Both the position numbers and the translations under genes were made by a program. A stretch of 12,171 nucleotides of DNA from Firmicutes bacterium UBA5473 (lineage in GTDB: Bacteria > Bacillota > DTU084): assembly GCA_002427165.1 (NCBI GenBank), contig DIQB01000109.1, forward strand, positions 11,404 to 23,574, written 5' to 3'. Positions 1-6,077 of this stretch are shown in pieces (within the stretch, counting starts at the first letter, position 1; every line of letters starts with the position of its first letter). The notes under the pieces were generated by a model. The model was not told where the DNA came from. It searched no databases and saw nothing but the letters and a program-made list of their open reading frames with translations.

Positions 1-16
1 AGGCCTTTCCCCGTAC

Positions 17-571
17 TCATTTCCCTTTAGCCTGCTTTCTTTTCTGCCTTGAGTAGCGTTCTGCCTCGCTATAAATACAGCCGCAGTAGGGCTGTCTGTA
101 AAGATCCATTTCCCGAGCTAGCTCCTGGCCCTGACGGAAACCTACTCGCCAGTCAGCATAATAAAATGCCAGCCCATATTTCTTTGCTAGCCCCTCACCT
201 GTCTTTCGAATAAGATTGTGTTTTTGGTAAGGGCTCACCAAAAGGGTACTAGTAAGATGTGTGCAGCCAAGCTCCCGGGCTGCCCGAGCCGCCATCTCCA
301 AACGTAGTTTATAACAGAACTGGCAGCGCTCTTGTTCGTGGTATGCAACCGAGCGTAAAAATTCCTCAAAATCGTAGTTCCGGTTATAGTGAACTTCTAG
401 CTCCACAGCCTTGGCATAATCCTGAAGTGTGGTTAAACGCTTCTTAAACTCTCTGTAAGGGTGAATATTTGGATTATAGAAATAACCTAGCGTCTCAATG
501 CCCTCAGCCCGCAATTGCGTTACCGGATATGTTGCACAAGGACCGCAACAGATATGAAGTAATAGTTTCAT
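17..571 (-). CDS. queH: Epoxyqueuosine reductase QueH
   Basis: This enzyme reduces epoxyqueuosine to queuosine in the wobble position of GUN-anticodon tRNAs, and is the non-homologous alternative to QueG. The protein has 184 residues, a normal length for the family. It shows the family signature HICCGPC at residues 6-12, a second pair in CQFC (C83, C86) and a C-terminal CGC (C163, C165). These cysteines are expected to hold the iron-sulfur cluster and a redox pair. I chose ATG at 571 because GAGGA at 585-581 lies 9 nt upstream. A TTG at 577 is also in frame but is only 3 nt from that SD. The SD lies within the 3' end of ruvB, and the start follows the ruvB stop by 2 nt, so translation is probably coupled and queH is the last visible gene of the ruv operon. 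The C-terminus is very basic. Confidence 0.93.
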   Translation of the reverse strand: MKLLLHICCGPCATYPVTQLRAEGIETLGYFYNPNIHPYREFKKRLTTLQDYAKAVELEVHYNRNYDFEEFLRSVAYHEQERCQFCYKLRLEMAARAARELGCTHLTSTLLVSPYQKHNLIRKTGEGLAKKYGLAFYYADWRVGFRQGQELAREMDLYRQPYCGCIYSEAERYSRQKRKQAKGK

Positions 572-573
572 GA

Positions 574-1593
574 TCAATCATCCTCGTCTGCGGCAGCGGC
601 TTGAGGTGCCTCGAGTCCTAGATGCTCATAAGCCCTGACTGTGGCCATTCTCCCCCTGGGAGTACGCTGAATGAAGCCTAGCTGCAAAAGATAGGGCTCA
701 TAAACCTCCTCGATAGTGCCAGAGTCCTCACCGATGACAGCGGCAAGAGTATCCAAGCCCACAGGGCCACCAGCGAATTTGATAACTATAGATTCTAAAA
801 GCCGCCTATCTATTTGATCGAGGCCTAAAGCATCTACCTCTAGCCGATTGAGGGCATCGGCTGCCGCTTGCAAGGTGATGCAATTCGACCCTCCAACTTG
901 CACAAAATCCCGGACTCGTCGCAGCAGTCTATTTGCAATCCGTGGTGTTCCCCGAGATCTGCGAGCAACCTCTGAGGCCGCGCCACCCTCCAAAGTAATA
1001 CCCAAAATCCGCGCGGCTCGATTGACAATTAACTCCAACTCAGCTTCTTGATAGTATTCCAAGCGATTGATGATACCAAAGCGATCACGCAGGGGTGATG
1101 TGAGAAGCCCTGCCCTTGTGGTGGCACCCACTAAAGTAAAGGGGGGCAGGTCTAGTTTGACAGAACGGGCGCCAGGTCCCTTACCGATGACCAAATCAAG
1201 GTTAAAATCCTCCATGGCAGGATAGAGGATCTCCTCCACAGTGTGGCTAAGGCGATGAATCTCATCGATAAACAGCACATCCCCAGACTCCAAGTTAGTT
1301 AAAATGGCGGCTAGGTCTCCTGCCCGCTCGATGGCAGGGCCTGAGGTGCTGCGAATATGAACGCCTAATTCATTGGCGATAATATTAGCTAGAGTTGTTT
1401 TCCCAAGTCCAGGGGGGCCATAAAGGAGAACGTGATCTAAAGCCTCTCCCCGCTCTTGGGCTGCACGAATGAAAATCCGCAAATTTTCCCGTACTCGTTC
1501 CTGTCCAATATATTCCTCAAGGATGCGGGGTCTGAGGCTAGCTTCCAGATCACAATCCTCTGTTGCCAGTTCGGGTTTAACCAATCTTTCCAC
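574..1593 (-). CDS. ruvB: Holliday junction branch migration helicase RuvB
   Basis: RuvB is the hexameric AAA+ motor that pulls DNA through the RuvA-bound Holliday junction. The 339-residue protein is standard length. Visible motifs are Walker [10 protein letters not shown] at residues 59-67, Walker B DEIH at 110-113, sensor 1 GATTRAG at 156-162 and the PLRDRF stretch near 167-172 that carries the arginine finger. The C-terminal part, from about residue 255, looks like the winged-helix DNA-binding domain ([20 protein letters not shown]). It starts with GTG at 1593. The SD AGGAGG is also the last two arginine codons of ruvA, 6 nt upstream, so ruvA and ruvB are almost certainly translationally coupled. 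The tail is acidic (DEDD). The gene has no visible defect. Confidence 0.98.
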   Translation of the reverse strand: MERLVKPELATEDCDLEASLRPRILEEYIGQERVRENLRIFIRAAQERGEALDHVLLYGPPGLGKTTLANIIANELGVHIRSTSGPAIERAGDLAAILTNLESGDVLFIDEIHRLSHTVEEILYPAMEDFNLDLVIGKGPGARSVKLDLPPFTLVGATTRAGLLTSPLRDRFGIINRLEYYQEAELELIVNRAARILGITLEGGAASEVARRSRGTPRIANRLLRRVRDFVQVGGSNCITLQAAADALNRLEVDALGLDQIDRRLLESIVIKFAGGPVGLDTLAAVIGEDSGTIEEVYEPYLLQLGFIQRTPRGRMATVRAYEHLGLEAPQAAAADEDD

Positions 1594-1596
1594 TGT

Positions 1597-2187
1597 TTAC
1601 CTCCTACCACCAGACAAAACCTGGAGAGCTTTTTTCACCATCTGGGATGTATCTTCCTCTCCAGAGGCAGCTATCTGCTCCACTGCCGAGAGGGCCTCGC
1701 CACGATTATAACCTAAATTCAATAAAACCCCCACTGCATCTGCGGAAGGAGAACCAGTTGGCGGCAAATCCGAGTCAGGTAGCTGCTGTTCCAGCTTGCC
1801 ACGTAACTCTAGTGTTATTCGTTGGGCAGTTTTCTTACCCACACCTGGTATTTTTGTAAGAGCCGCTAGATCTCCACTGAGAATAGCTCCCCTTAGGGTC
1901 TGTGCAGGCAGGGCAGATAGGATTTTAATGGCACCCTTAGGCCCGATGCCGGTGACGGTAATCAGCTCCAAAAACAAAGCACGCTCCTCTGTGCTGTGGA
2001 AACCATAAAGAACCAAGGCATCATCTCTCACCTGCAGATAAGTGTAGATCCTTACCTTGTTGCCTGTAGGGGGCAGCTTTTGATTGGTATTTCCAGAAAT
2101 CTGCAGCTGCCAGCCTACGCCTCCAACCTCAATTATTGCATCCTCGGAGCCAGTTGAAACTAGCGTTCCTTCTAAATAGCTGATCAT
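1597..2187 (-). CDS. ruvA: Holliday junction-binding protein RuvA
   Basis: RuvA binds the four-way junction and loads RuvB. With the start used here it has 196 residues. The N-terminal OB-fold begins MISYLEGTL. Two helix-hairpin-helix motifs follow (TGIGPKGA and IPGVGKKTA), then a linker rich in proline and serine, then the C-terminal domain III (LLNLGYNRGEALSAV) that contacts RuvB. The frame is open for seven more codons upstream, but ATG at 2187 overlaps the ruvC stop in the sequence ATGA and gives the canonical RuvA N-terminus. It is the middle gene of ruvC-ruvA-ruvB. Confidence 0.97.
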   Translation of the reverse strand: MISYLEGTLVSTGSEDAIIEVGGVGWQLQISGNTNQKLPPTGNKVRIYTYLQVRDDALVLYGFHSTEERALFLELITVTGIGPKGAIKILSALPAQTLRGAILSGDLAALTKIPGVGKKTAQRITLELRGKLEQQLPDSDLPPTGSPSADAVGVLLNLGYNRGEALSAVEQIAASGEEDTSQMVKKALQVLSGGRR

Positions 2188-2684
2188 TTTTCCGCTGCCT
2201 CCATCCACCTAGACGCAGTTCTGCGGTGAAGGCCGCAAATGGCAATTGCCAATGCATCCGTTACATCGTCTGGTCGTGGGGATTTAGCTAACCCTAAAAG
2301 ACGACAGACCATAAAGGATACTTGTTCTTTCTGGGCTCTCCCCTCGCCAGTAAGGCTTAATTTAACCTGCATAGGGTTGAATTCAAAAATTTCAAGCTCT
2401 CTTTTGGCTGCTGCCAAAAGGGCAATACCACGAGCCTGCCCCACTGCAAGGGCAGAAGTCACATTCTTACTAAAAAATAGCTCTTCAATTGCAAAGGCTT
2501 CTGGCTGATATTCATCCATTAGCCGATTTAACTCACCATAGAGCTGAACAAGACGCAAAGCAAGAGGTTGCCCGGCCTCGGTCCGCAGAGCACCATAGGT
2601 AACGGGCCTGAGGCGAGTCCCTTCCTCATCAACTATACCATATCCCATTAGGGCTGTTCCAGGGTCGATTCCCATGATCCGCAC
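2184..2684 (-). CDS. ruvC: Holliday junction resolvase RuvC
   Basis: RuvC is the dimeric endonuclease that cuts Holliday junctions held by RuvAB. The protein has 166 residues. Its RNase H-like active site is intact: D7 in GIDPG, the glutamate pair E67/E68 in FAIEELFF, and D140/D143 in PDDVTDALA. The start is GTG at 2684 with SD AGGAGG 7 nt upstream. Using the ATG three codons later would shorten the first strand of the fold and put the catalytic Asp at residue 4. It is the first gene of the ruv operon, with a promoter-like sequence just upstream, and it overlaps ruvA by 4 nt. Confidence 0.97.
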   Translation of the reverse strand: MRIMGIDPGTALMGYGIVDEEGTRLRPVTYGALRTEAGQPLALRLVQLYGELNRLMDEYQPEAFAIEELFFSKNVTSALAVGQARGIALLAAAKRELEIFEFNPMQVKLSLTGEGRAQKEQVSFMVCRLLGLAKSPRPDDVTDALAIAICGLHRRTASRWMEAAEK

Positions 2685-2691
2685 AAGCTTC

Positions 2692-2713
2692 CCTCCTCGC
2701 CCTCATTATAGCA
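2692..2713 (-). promoter_or_regulatory. Extended -10 promoter and SD of the ruv operon
   Basis: On the minus strand TGCTATAAT (2713-2705) is a perfect extended -10 element. There is no good -35 at 17 bp (TAGCCC), which is usual for extended -10 promoters. Transcription would start near 2698, so the leader would be only about 14 nt and begin at the AGGAGG (2697-2692). The closeness of the -10 to the SD is a reason for caution. An upstream promoter with read-through from the bofC-like gene is also possible. Confidence 0.45.
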
Positions 2714-2748
2714 CTTTGCGGCTTTGGGGGCTAGAGGCTCTATAGGCT

Positions 2749-3291
2749 TTATTCAAGTTCCTCATATTCCTCACCTTCTGCTAAACCTTCCAGGATCTCC
2801 AAAATCTCGCCCTCGCTTGACACCTCAAGGCCAGCTTTTAGAGATTCAACCTCAGAGGTAGGCAAATTATCTGCGCGGATAGCAGTGAGCTTTTCCAGCA
2901 CACCCTTGCCTGGCATTCCACGGAAGATCGCCACCCGTCCCTCGGATAAGCCTAAGTATTTTCGATTCGCACATTGCTCATCTAAAGCCTCAAGTGTTAT
3001 CTTTACCTCTAGAAGGTTGGGTTCAAAACGGATAATTTCCCAATCAGGCTGAAGTTTTTGCACTTCTTTTTTAGTGAGGCCCACCAATTCTTTAGGGAAA
3101 GCCTGATTGCTTGTGCTATTATGATTGCACAAAGAATATATGGTGTGGGTTAGGAGAAACCCACCACTTTGGAGTGTAGGTTCTTTAAACGACGCCTCTG
3201 GCTTCTCCCTCTGTGTGGAGCTAAAGAACGTAATGCTAAAGGCCAGTACAAGCCCTAAAAAGCCATAGAGAAGATACTTAAATTTGTTCAA
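2749..3291 (-). CDS. BofC-like exported protein (BofC C-terminal domain)
   Basis: This is probably a membrane-anchored or secreted protein of 180 residues. It opens MNKFKYLLYGFLGLVLAF, a basic start followed by one hydrophobic segment (about residues 4-22). The outside part contains VGLTKKEVQKLQPDWEI, then YLGLSEGRVAIFRG and a C-terminal stretch with NLPTSEVESLKAGLEV, matching the pattern of the BofC C-terminal domain of Firmicutes as I know it. BofC of Bacillus acts in the intermembrane space of the sporangium and restrains the SpoIVB protease in sigma-K control. Whether this homologue does the same is inference. I chose TTG at 3291 because AGGAGG (3305-3300) is 8 nt upstream. The in-frame GTG at 3300 overlaps that SD and cannot use it. 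A perfect inverted repeat covers this start. The tail is strongly acidic. Confidence 0.75.
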   Translation of the reverse strand: MNKFKYLLYGFLGLVLAFSITFFSSTQREKPEASFKEPTLQSGGFLLTHTIYSLCNHNSTSNQAFPKELVGLTKKEVQKLQPDWEIIRFEPNLLEVKITLEALDEQCANRKYLGLSEGRVAIFRGMPGKGVLEKLTAIRADNLPTSEVESLKAGLEVSSEGEILEILEGLAEGEEYEELE

Positions 3292-3316
3292 GCTAGACAC
3301 CTCCTGTGTCTAGCTT
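3290..3316 (-). promoter_or_regulatory. Perfect 11-bp inverted repeat over the ribosome site of the bofC-like gene
   Basis: AAGCTAGACAC at 3290-3300 is the exact reverse complement of 3306-3316, with 5 nt between. In the minus-strand mRNA this is an 11-bp stem with the loop AGGAG, so most of the SD sits in the loop. The first two bases of the TTG start (3291-3290) are paired at the foot of the stem. It could be an RNA switch for translation or a dyad DNA operator. No T-run follows on the minus strand, so it is not a terminator for that strand. Confidence 0.7.
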
Positions 3317-3333
3317 TGCTTATCTTTGGGAAT

Positions 3334-3339
3334 ATTATA
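3334..3339 (-). promoter_or_regulatory. Possible -10 box of the bofC-like gene
   Basis: The minus strand reads TATAAT at 3339-3334. No convincing -35 lies 16-18 bp upstream. If it is used, transcription would begin near 3327 and the RNA would start just before the hairpin at 3316-3290. Confidence 0.3.
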
Positions 3340-3340
3340 C

Positions 3341-3374
3341 AAAAGGTTAACGCCCACATTCATGTGAGCGCAAC
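3341..3374 (-). terminator. Terminator-like hairpin after yebC
   Basis: Right after the yebC stop, the minus strand forms GCGCTCACA-TGAA-TGTGGGCGT, a 9-bp stem including two G-U pairs with a 4-nt loop. GTT and AAC can extend it past a one-base bulge. Only a short T-run (CTTTTG) follows, so termination is likely partial. It separates yebC from the bofC-like gene. Confidence 0.5.
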
Positions 3375-4112
3375 TTAGTCGATCTCTTCGTTAGTTTCAA
3401 GGTTTGAATAGACACCTTGCACGTCATCATGGTCCTCTAATGCTTCTAAAAGCTGCAAATTCTTAATAGCGTCAGCCCCAGCTAGCTTAATAGAGTTCTC
3501 GGGTATCATTGTTACCTCAGAGTCAACCACTTGGATCTTATTTTGGTCTAGACTGGTTTTAACGCACTCGAAGTCCTCAGGCTTTGTAATGATCTCAAAA
3601 CCTTCCTCTTCCTCGCGAAAATCCTCAGCACCACTTTCTAAAGCAACCATCATAAGCTGGTCTGAATCCAACTCCTCGCTTCGTTCTATGGAAAAAACAC
3701 CTTTTTGCTCAAAGAGCCATGAAACGCAGCCTGTCTGTCCCAAACTACCACCGTTTTTATTAAACAAATGTCTTATATCACCGGCTGTACGGTTCCGATT
3801 GTCTGTCATAGCATGGACCATCACTGCAACACCAGCTGGACCATAGCCTTCATAGACCACTTCTTCGTAGTTAGTGCCATCTTCCCCACCTGAAGCGCGT
3901 TTAATAACACGGCTGATATTTTCATTCGGCATATTAGCAGCTTTGGCTTGATCGATGGCAAGCCTAAGTCTAAAGTTTGCTTGTGGATCAGGGCCACCTT
4001 GCTTTACTGCACTCATGATTTCCCGCGATAGCTTAGTGAAGATCTTGCCCTTAGCTGCATCAGTCTTTTCTTTTTTCCTCTTTATATTAGCCCATTTCGA
4101 GTGTCCAGCCAT
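3375..4112 (-). CDS. yebC: YebC/PmpR/TACO1 family protein
   Basis: The protein has 245 residues, standard for the family. It starts with the hallmark MAGHSKWANIKRKK and continues with the conserved GKIFTKLSREI, NFRLRLAIDQAKAANMP and YEGYGPAGVAVMV segments of the three-domain YebC fold. Family members have been described as DNA-binding regulators, and more recently as translation factors that help ribosomes through polyproline or other difficult stretches. The sequence does not say which applies here. The ATG at 4112 has a strong SD, GGAGGGGG, 8 nt upstream. It keeps the common YebC-ruvC neighbourhood, with a bofC-like gene in between. It has its own promoter and a long leader. Confidence 0.96.
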   Translation of the reverse strand: MAGHSKWANIKRKKEKTDAAKGKIFTKLSREIMSAVKQGGPDPQANFRLRLAIDQAKAANMPNENISRVIKRASGGEDGTNYEEVVYEGYGPAGVAVMVHAMTDNRNRTAGDIRHLFNKNGGSLGQTGCVSWLFEQKGVFSIERSEELDSDQLMMVALESGAEDFREEEEGFEIITKPEDFECVKTSLDQNKIQVVDSEVTMIPENSIKLAGADAIKNLQLLEALEDHDDVQGVYSNLETNEEID

Positions 4113-4256
4113 TTTACGTCCCCCTCCACAAATTTAACCAAAAAAATTCAACACAATCATTTCACTGAAGTTGCATGAGAAGCTTATCTCCCCTTCTGCG
4201 TTCTGTATCTACCCCACTGAAATGAAAATGACCCGCTGCGTTTCCGCAAGCTCAAC
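4113..4256 (-). promoter_or_regulatory. Predicted 5' leader of yebC
   Basis: From the predicted start near 4256 to the yebC ATG is about 144 nt. At its 5' end is a small hairpin (4251-4235): TGCG-GAAA-CGCA, a GNRA-type tetraloop, extended by GC/GC past a single bulged base. Further on, TCATTTCA and TGAAATGA (8 bp, at 4157-4164 and 4218-4225) can pair across 53 nt. I recognise no known riboswitch or T-box. The SD lies at the very end. Confidence 0.35.
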
Positions 4257-4262
4257 GCTTTT

Positions 4263-4291
4263 ATTATAGCAAAGGGAGGGGAAATGCGCAA
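4263..4291 (-). promoter_or_regulatory. Promoter of yebC
   Basis: The minus strand reads TTGCGC (4291-4286), a 17-bp spacer, then TATAAT (4268-4263). A TG one base upstream of the -10 makes the extended form TGCTATAAT. It lies in the gap between rpn and yebC and is the best sigma-A-type match in the window. Confidence 0.65.
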
Positions 4292-4346
4292 GATTTTGAT
4301 CCATTCACTGCGATACCGTCAAAAATGCTATCATCGTTTTGCGGTT

Positions 4347-4580
4347 TTAATGTAAATGCTTGTTGAATTCCTCTAAGGATGAAACATGCAATAATTTTCC
4401 TGATAAGCTCATTAGCTCCTCAGGAGATAATGACCGAAATTTATCCTCAAATTCTAAAGGTATAGACCCAAACCGCTCTTTGAGCTGATATACCAAAACC
4501 TTAATTTGCCCTTCCCTGCGCCCTAGTTCTACGCCCTGCTTACGTCCTCTCTTTTCCCAAGAAGTAATTATCCTTTGCAC
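4347..4580 (-). CDS. Possible internally started small protein RpnS (C-terminal 77 residues of Rpn)
   Basis: Inside rpn the minus strand reads AGAGGAGG at 4596-4589, then 8 nt, then GTG at 4580, in frame with the nuclease (codon V236). This spacing is ideal for initiation. The product would be 77 residues: QRIITSWEKRGRKQG and then the whole DUF4351-like domain, without the nuclease. Rpn genes of E. coli are reported to make a short C-terminal protein, RpnS, from an internal start that blocks the toxic full-length nuclease. The layout here matches that. However, AGGAGG here also encodes Glu-Glu-Val in a Glu-rich helix, so chance remains possible. Confidence 0.5.
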   Translation of the reverse strand: MQRIITSWEKRGRKQGVELGRREGQIKVLVYQLKERFGSIPLEFEDKFRSLSPEELMSLSGKLLHVSSLEEFNKHLH

Positions 4581-5285
4581 AGCCACCACCTCCTCTGATT
4601 CAACTTTAGCAAGCCTCTCTAGCAATATTTTGGTTTGTTCTTCAGCTAACTTCACATAAACATCGAAAAAGCCTACTAGCATTTCTAGTTTCTCTGGATT
4701 CAAATCCAGCTTAATAATTCGTGTGAGAAACTCAAATTTCATCTCTATTTTCTCAGAAGCATCATGAAGCATCTTGCCCATTAGGGCCAAAGCTACAGGA
4801 TTGTTAGAGTCTAGATAATTACGCCAATATAGTTTCTTTAGCTCAACTTTGAAAAAATTAAACTGTAGAACCTTGCCAAAAGGAAACGAGATAGTATACT
4901 GGGATGGTTCATCTTCTCTGGGAACATGATCAGGAGCTAAAACTGCAATAGGAATTACAGGCAGATTTTTCGTAAGATCCAACCTTTGAAAGTACTTAAA
5001 CATTCTCTTGGCAAAGTCTTCTTCTTTCTCAATCTGATTTTCAACATGTACTAAAATTGTACCTTTGTGATCTTGCCCTTTTGGTTTCACCTTAACCACT
5101 AGATCTGCTCTTGTATTGCGGTTTTTTCTAGGTTGTATGATCAGTTCCTGTTGAAGGAAATCGAGCTGTTCCAAATTCAGATAATCAAAAATCGAAGGGA
5201 AAAAAGCCTTCAAAAAGTCGGCAAAAAATTCGCAAAAAAGTTCTTTAAATAATCCATCATGATCAGTATAGGAAGAAGTGGACAT
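4347..5285 (-). CDS. Rpn-family PD-(D/E)XK nuclease with DUF4351-like C-terminus
   Basis: This 312-residue protein belongs to the Rpn (recombination-promoting nuclease/putative transposase) group. The N-terminal part contains DHDGLFKELF (residues 8-17), the first catalytic Asp in TRADLVVKV (D61), and the ExQ motif of the PD-(D/E)XK fold in VENQ (E82, Q84). A helical middle follows. From about residue 250 comes GVELGRREGQ and then a DUF4351-type tail (VLVYQLKERFGSIP ... LSPEELMSLS ... SSLEEF). E. coli Rpn proteins cut DNA and raise RecA-independent recombination, and some act against phage. The ATG at 5285 has GAGGA about 6 nt upstream. The active site appears intact. An internal start inside this frame is listed separately. 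It has its own promoter. The low-complexity basic stretch SWEKRGRKQG may link the two halves. Confidence 0.85.
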   Translation of the reverse strand: MSTSSYTDHDGLFKELFCEFFADFLKAFFPSIFDYLNLEQLDFLQQELIIQPRKNRNTRADLVVKVKPKGQDHKGTILVHVENQIEKEEDFAKRMFKYFQRLDLTKNLPVIPIAVLAPDHVPREDEPSQYTISFPFGKVLQFNFFKVELKKLYWRNYLDSNNPVALALMGKMLHDASEKIEMKFEFLTRIIKLDLNPEKLEMLVGFFDVYVKLAEEQTKILLERLAKVESEEVVAVQRIITSWEKRGRKQGVELGRREGQIKVLVYQLKERFGSIPLEFEDKFRSLSPEELMSLSGKLLHVSSLEEFNKHLH

Positions 5286-5331
5286 CTACTTCCTCGCTTT
5301 CTACCCCATCCCGATCATGCCTTCTAAACTA

Positions 5332-5360
5332 ATTATAGCCCAAATCATTATTTTAGGCAA
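5332..5360 (-). promoter_or_regulatory. Promoter of rpn
   Basis: The minus strand reads TTGCCT (5360-5355), a 17-bp spacer, and TATAAT (5337-5332), preceded by GGC. Transcription would begin near 5325 and give a leader of about 40 nt ending in the rpn SD (GAGGA). Confidence 0.6.
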
Positions 5361-5637
5361 GGCTGCCGAGATGGGGAAAATCACTTGATTTATCTAAGCT
5401 CGCAGAGACAGTGTTATCCAGACGCGCCAAAGCAGCTGCGCTCCTTTTTTCTGATGTTTCATTGGATTGATTATTTAGTTGGACTTCTACTTTTAGAACC
5501 CCGCCAAAAGTCAGGGGCTGAAAAAACGATATATAGACATAAAATTGGAGCTTTGTTAGCACAGTCTGTCCGAACCCCAATAGCAATAGTTTAAACATTT
5601 AGATATCTGTAAACCGTTTCCATCCAGCTTTCTACCC

Positions 5638-5666
5638 TTGACCTTTCGATAAACTCCCATTAAAAT
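5638..5666 (+). promoter_or_regulatory. Promoter of the receiver-domain gene
   Basis: TTGACC (5638-5643), a 17-bp spacer and TAAAAT (5661-5666) make a strong sigma-A-type promoter on the plus strand. Transcription would begin near 5673, giving a leader of about 27 nt before the ATG at 5700. Confidence 0.6.
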
Positions 5667-5699
5667 TGAGGTGAACTCTATGGAAAAGAAGGTCGATTC

Positions 5700-6077
5700 A
5701 TGATTGTATTATTAGTTTCCACCTCACCTTTTTTGCGGAATATCATGAAATACACCTTGGAGGGGCCAAATGTTTTTACCCTTGAGGCTGCGACTGGTCA
5801 GGAGGCGCTATTTCTCTACCAATCTAACCCTGTCGGTCTAGTTATCTACGATCTGCATACTACCTCAAAGGATTCCCTGGAGGCTATCTCCAATATACGA
5901 GACTGGGATAGTCAGGCCAAGATTGTGATCACAGTTATTCCGGGGCAAAATGCATCTATAGCAGCTGCCCTCGAACTTGGTGCTATTGACTTTGTGGAGA
6001 AACCCTTTAGCCAATTCCAGTTCCGCCAACAGATCTACAACCTCCTGCAGCTTCAACTGGAAAACAACCAGTGCTAG
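5700..6077 (+). CDS. Stand-alone receiver-domain (CheY-like) protein, atypical active site
   Basis: This 125-residue protein is a single response-regulator receiver domain with no output domain. The phospho-acceptor Asp is present (D51 in VIYDLHT), as is the conserved Lys in EKPF (K101). The usual acidic pair after beta-1 (VDDSP) is replaced by Ser-Thr (VSTSP, S7-T8), and the conserved Thr/Ser of beta-4 aligns with V79 (T78 is next to it). Mg2+ binding and normal phosphorylation are therefore doubtful, and it may act as a pseudo-receiver. The SD AGAAGG (5687-5692) is 7 nt before the ATG. A seven-codon frame (5680-5703) with a better SD overlaps the start in ATGA. It is the only plus-strand gene, and its stop overlaps the tadC stop on the other strand. 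A link to the pilus genes is only suggested by position. Confidence 0.88.
   Translation: MIVLLVSTSPFLRNIMKYTLEGPNVFTLEAATGQEALFLYQSNPVGLVIYDLHTTSKDSLEAISNIRDWDSQAKIVITVIPGQNASIAAALELGAIDFVEKPFSQFQFRQQIYNLLQLQLENNQC

Larger units (their letters stand above)
5286..5699. other. Intergenic region between rpn and the receiver gene
   Basis: This 414-nt gap holds divergent promoters at its two edges: rpn at 5332-5360 on the minus strand and the receiver gene at 5638-5666 on the plus strand. The 280 nt between them has no supported gene. An 81-codon minus-strand frame (5598-5353) and a 69-codon plus-strand frame that needs a TTG (5385-5594) both lack a proper SD and resemble no family I know. A weak CCCC/GGGG hairpin sits at 5499-5517. 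The stretch may be a decayed gene or a noncoding element. Confidence 0.5.

Noticed and set aside
3290..3325. The 11-bp dyad read as a plus-strand terminator (it is followed by TTTGCTTATCTTT)
   Set aside because: No plus-strand gene lies upstream for it to end, and its exact fit over the minus-strand ribosome site is a better explanation.
4316..4346. Terminator directly after rpn
   Set aside because: Only a weak CAAAA/TTTTG pairing with no GC-rich stem or T-run is visible.
5499..5517. CCCC/GGGG hairpin as a terminator
   Set aside because: The stem is only 4 bp with an 11-nt loop and no gene ends next to it.
5385..5594. 69-codon plus-strand frame
   Set aside because: It needs a TTG start without an SD and shows no domain pattern.
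5353..5598. 81-codon minus-strand frame starting with ATG at 5598
   Set aside because: It has no SD at a workable distance, resembles no family I know, and crosses the promoter of rpn. I treat it as a chance frame or a remnant.
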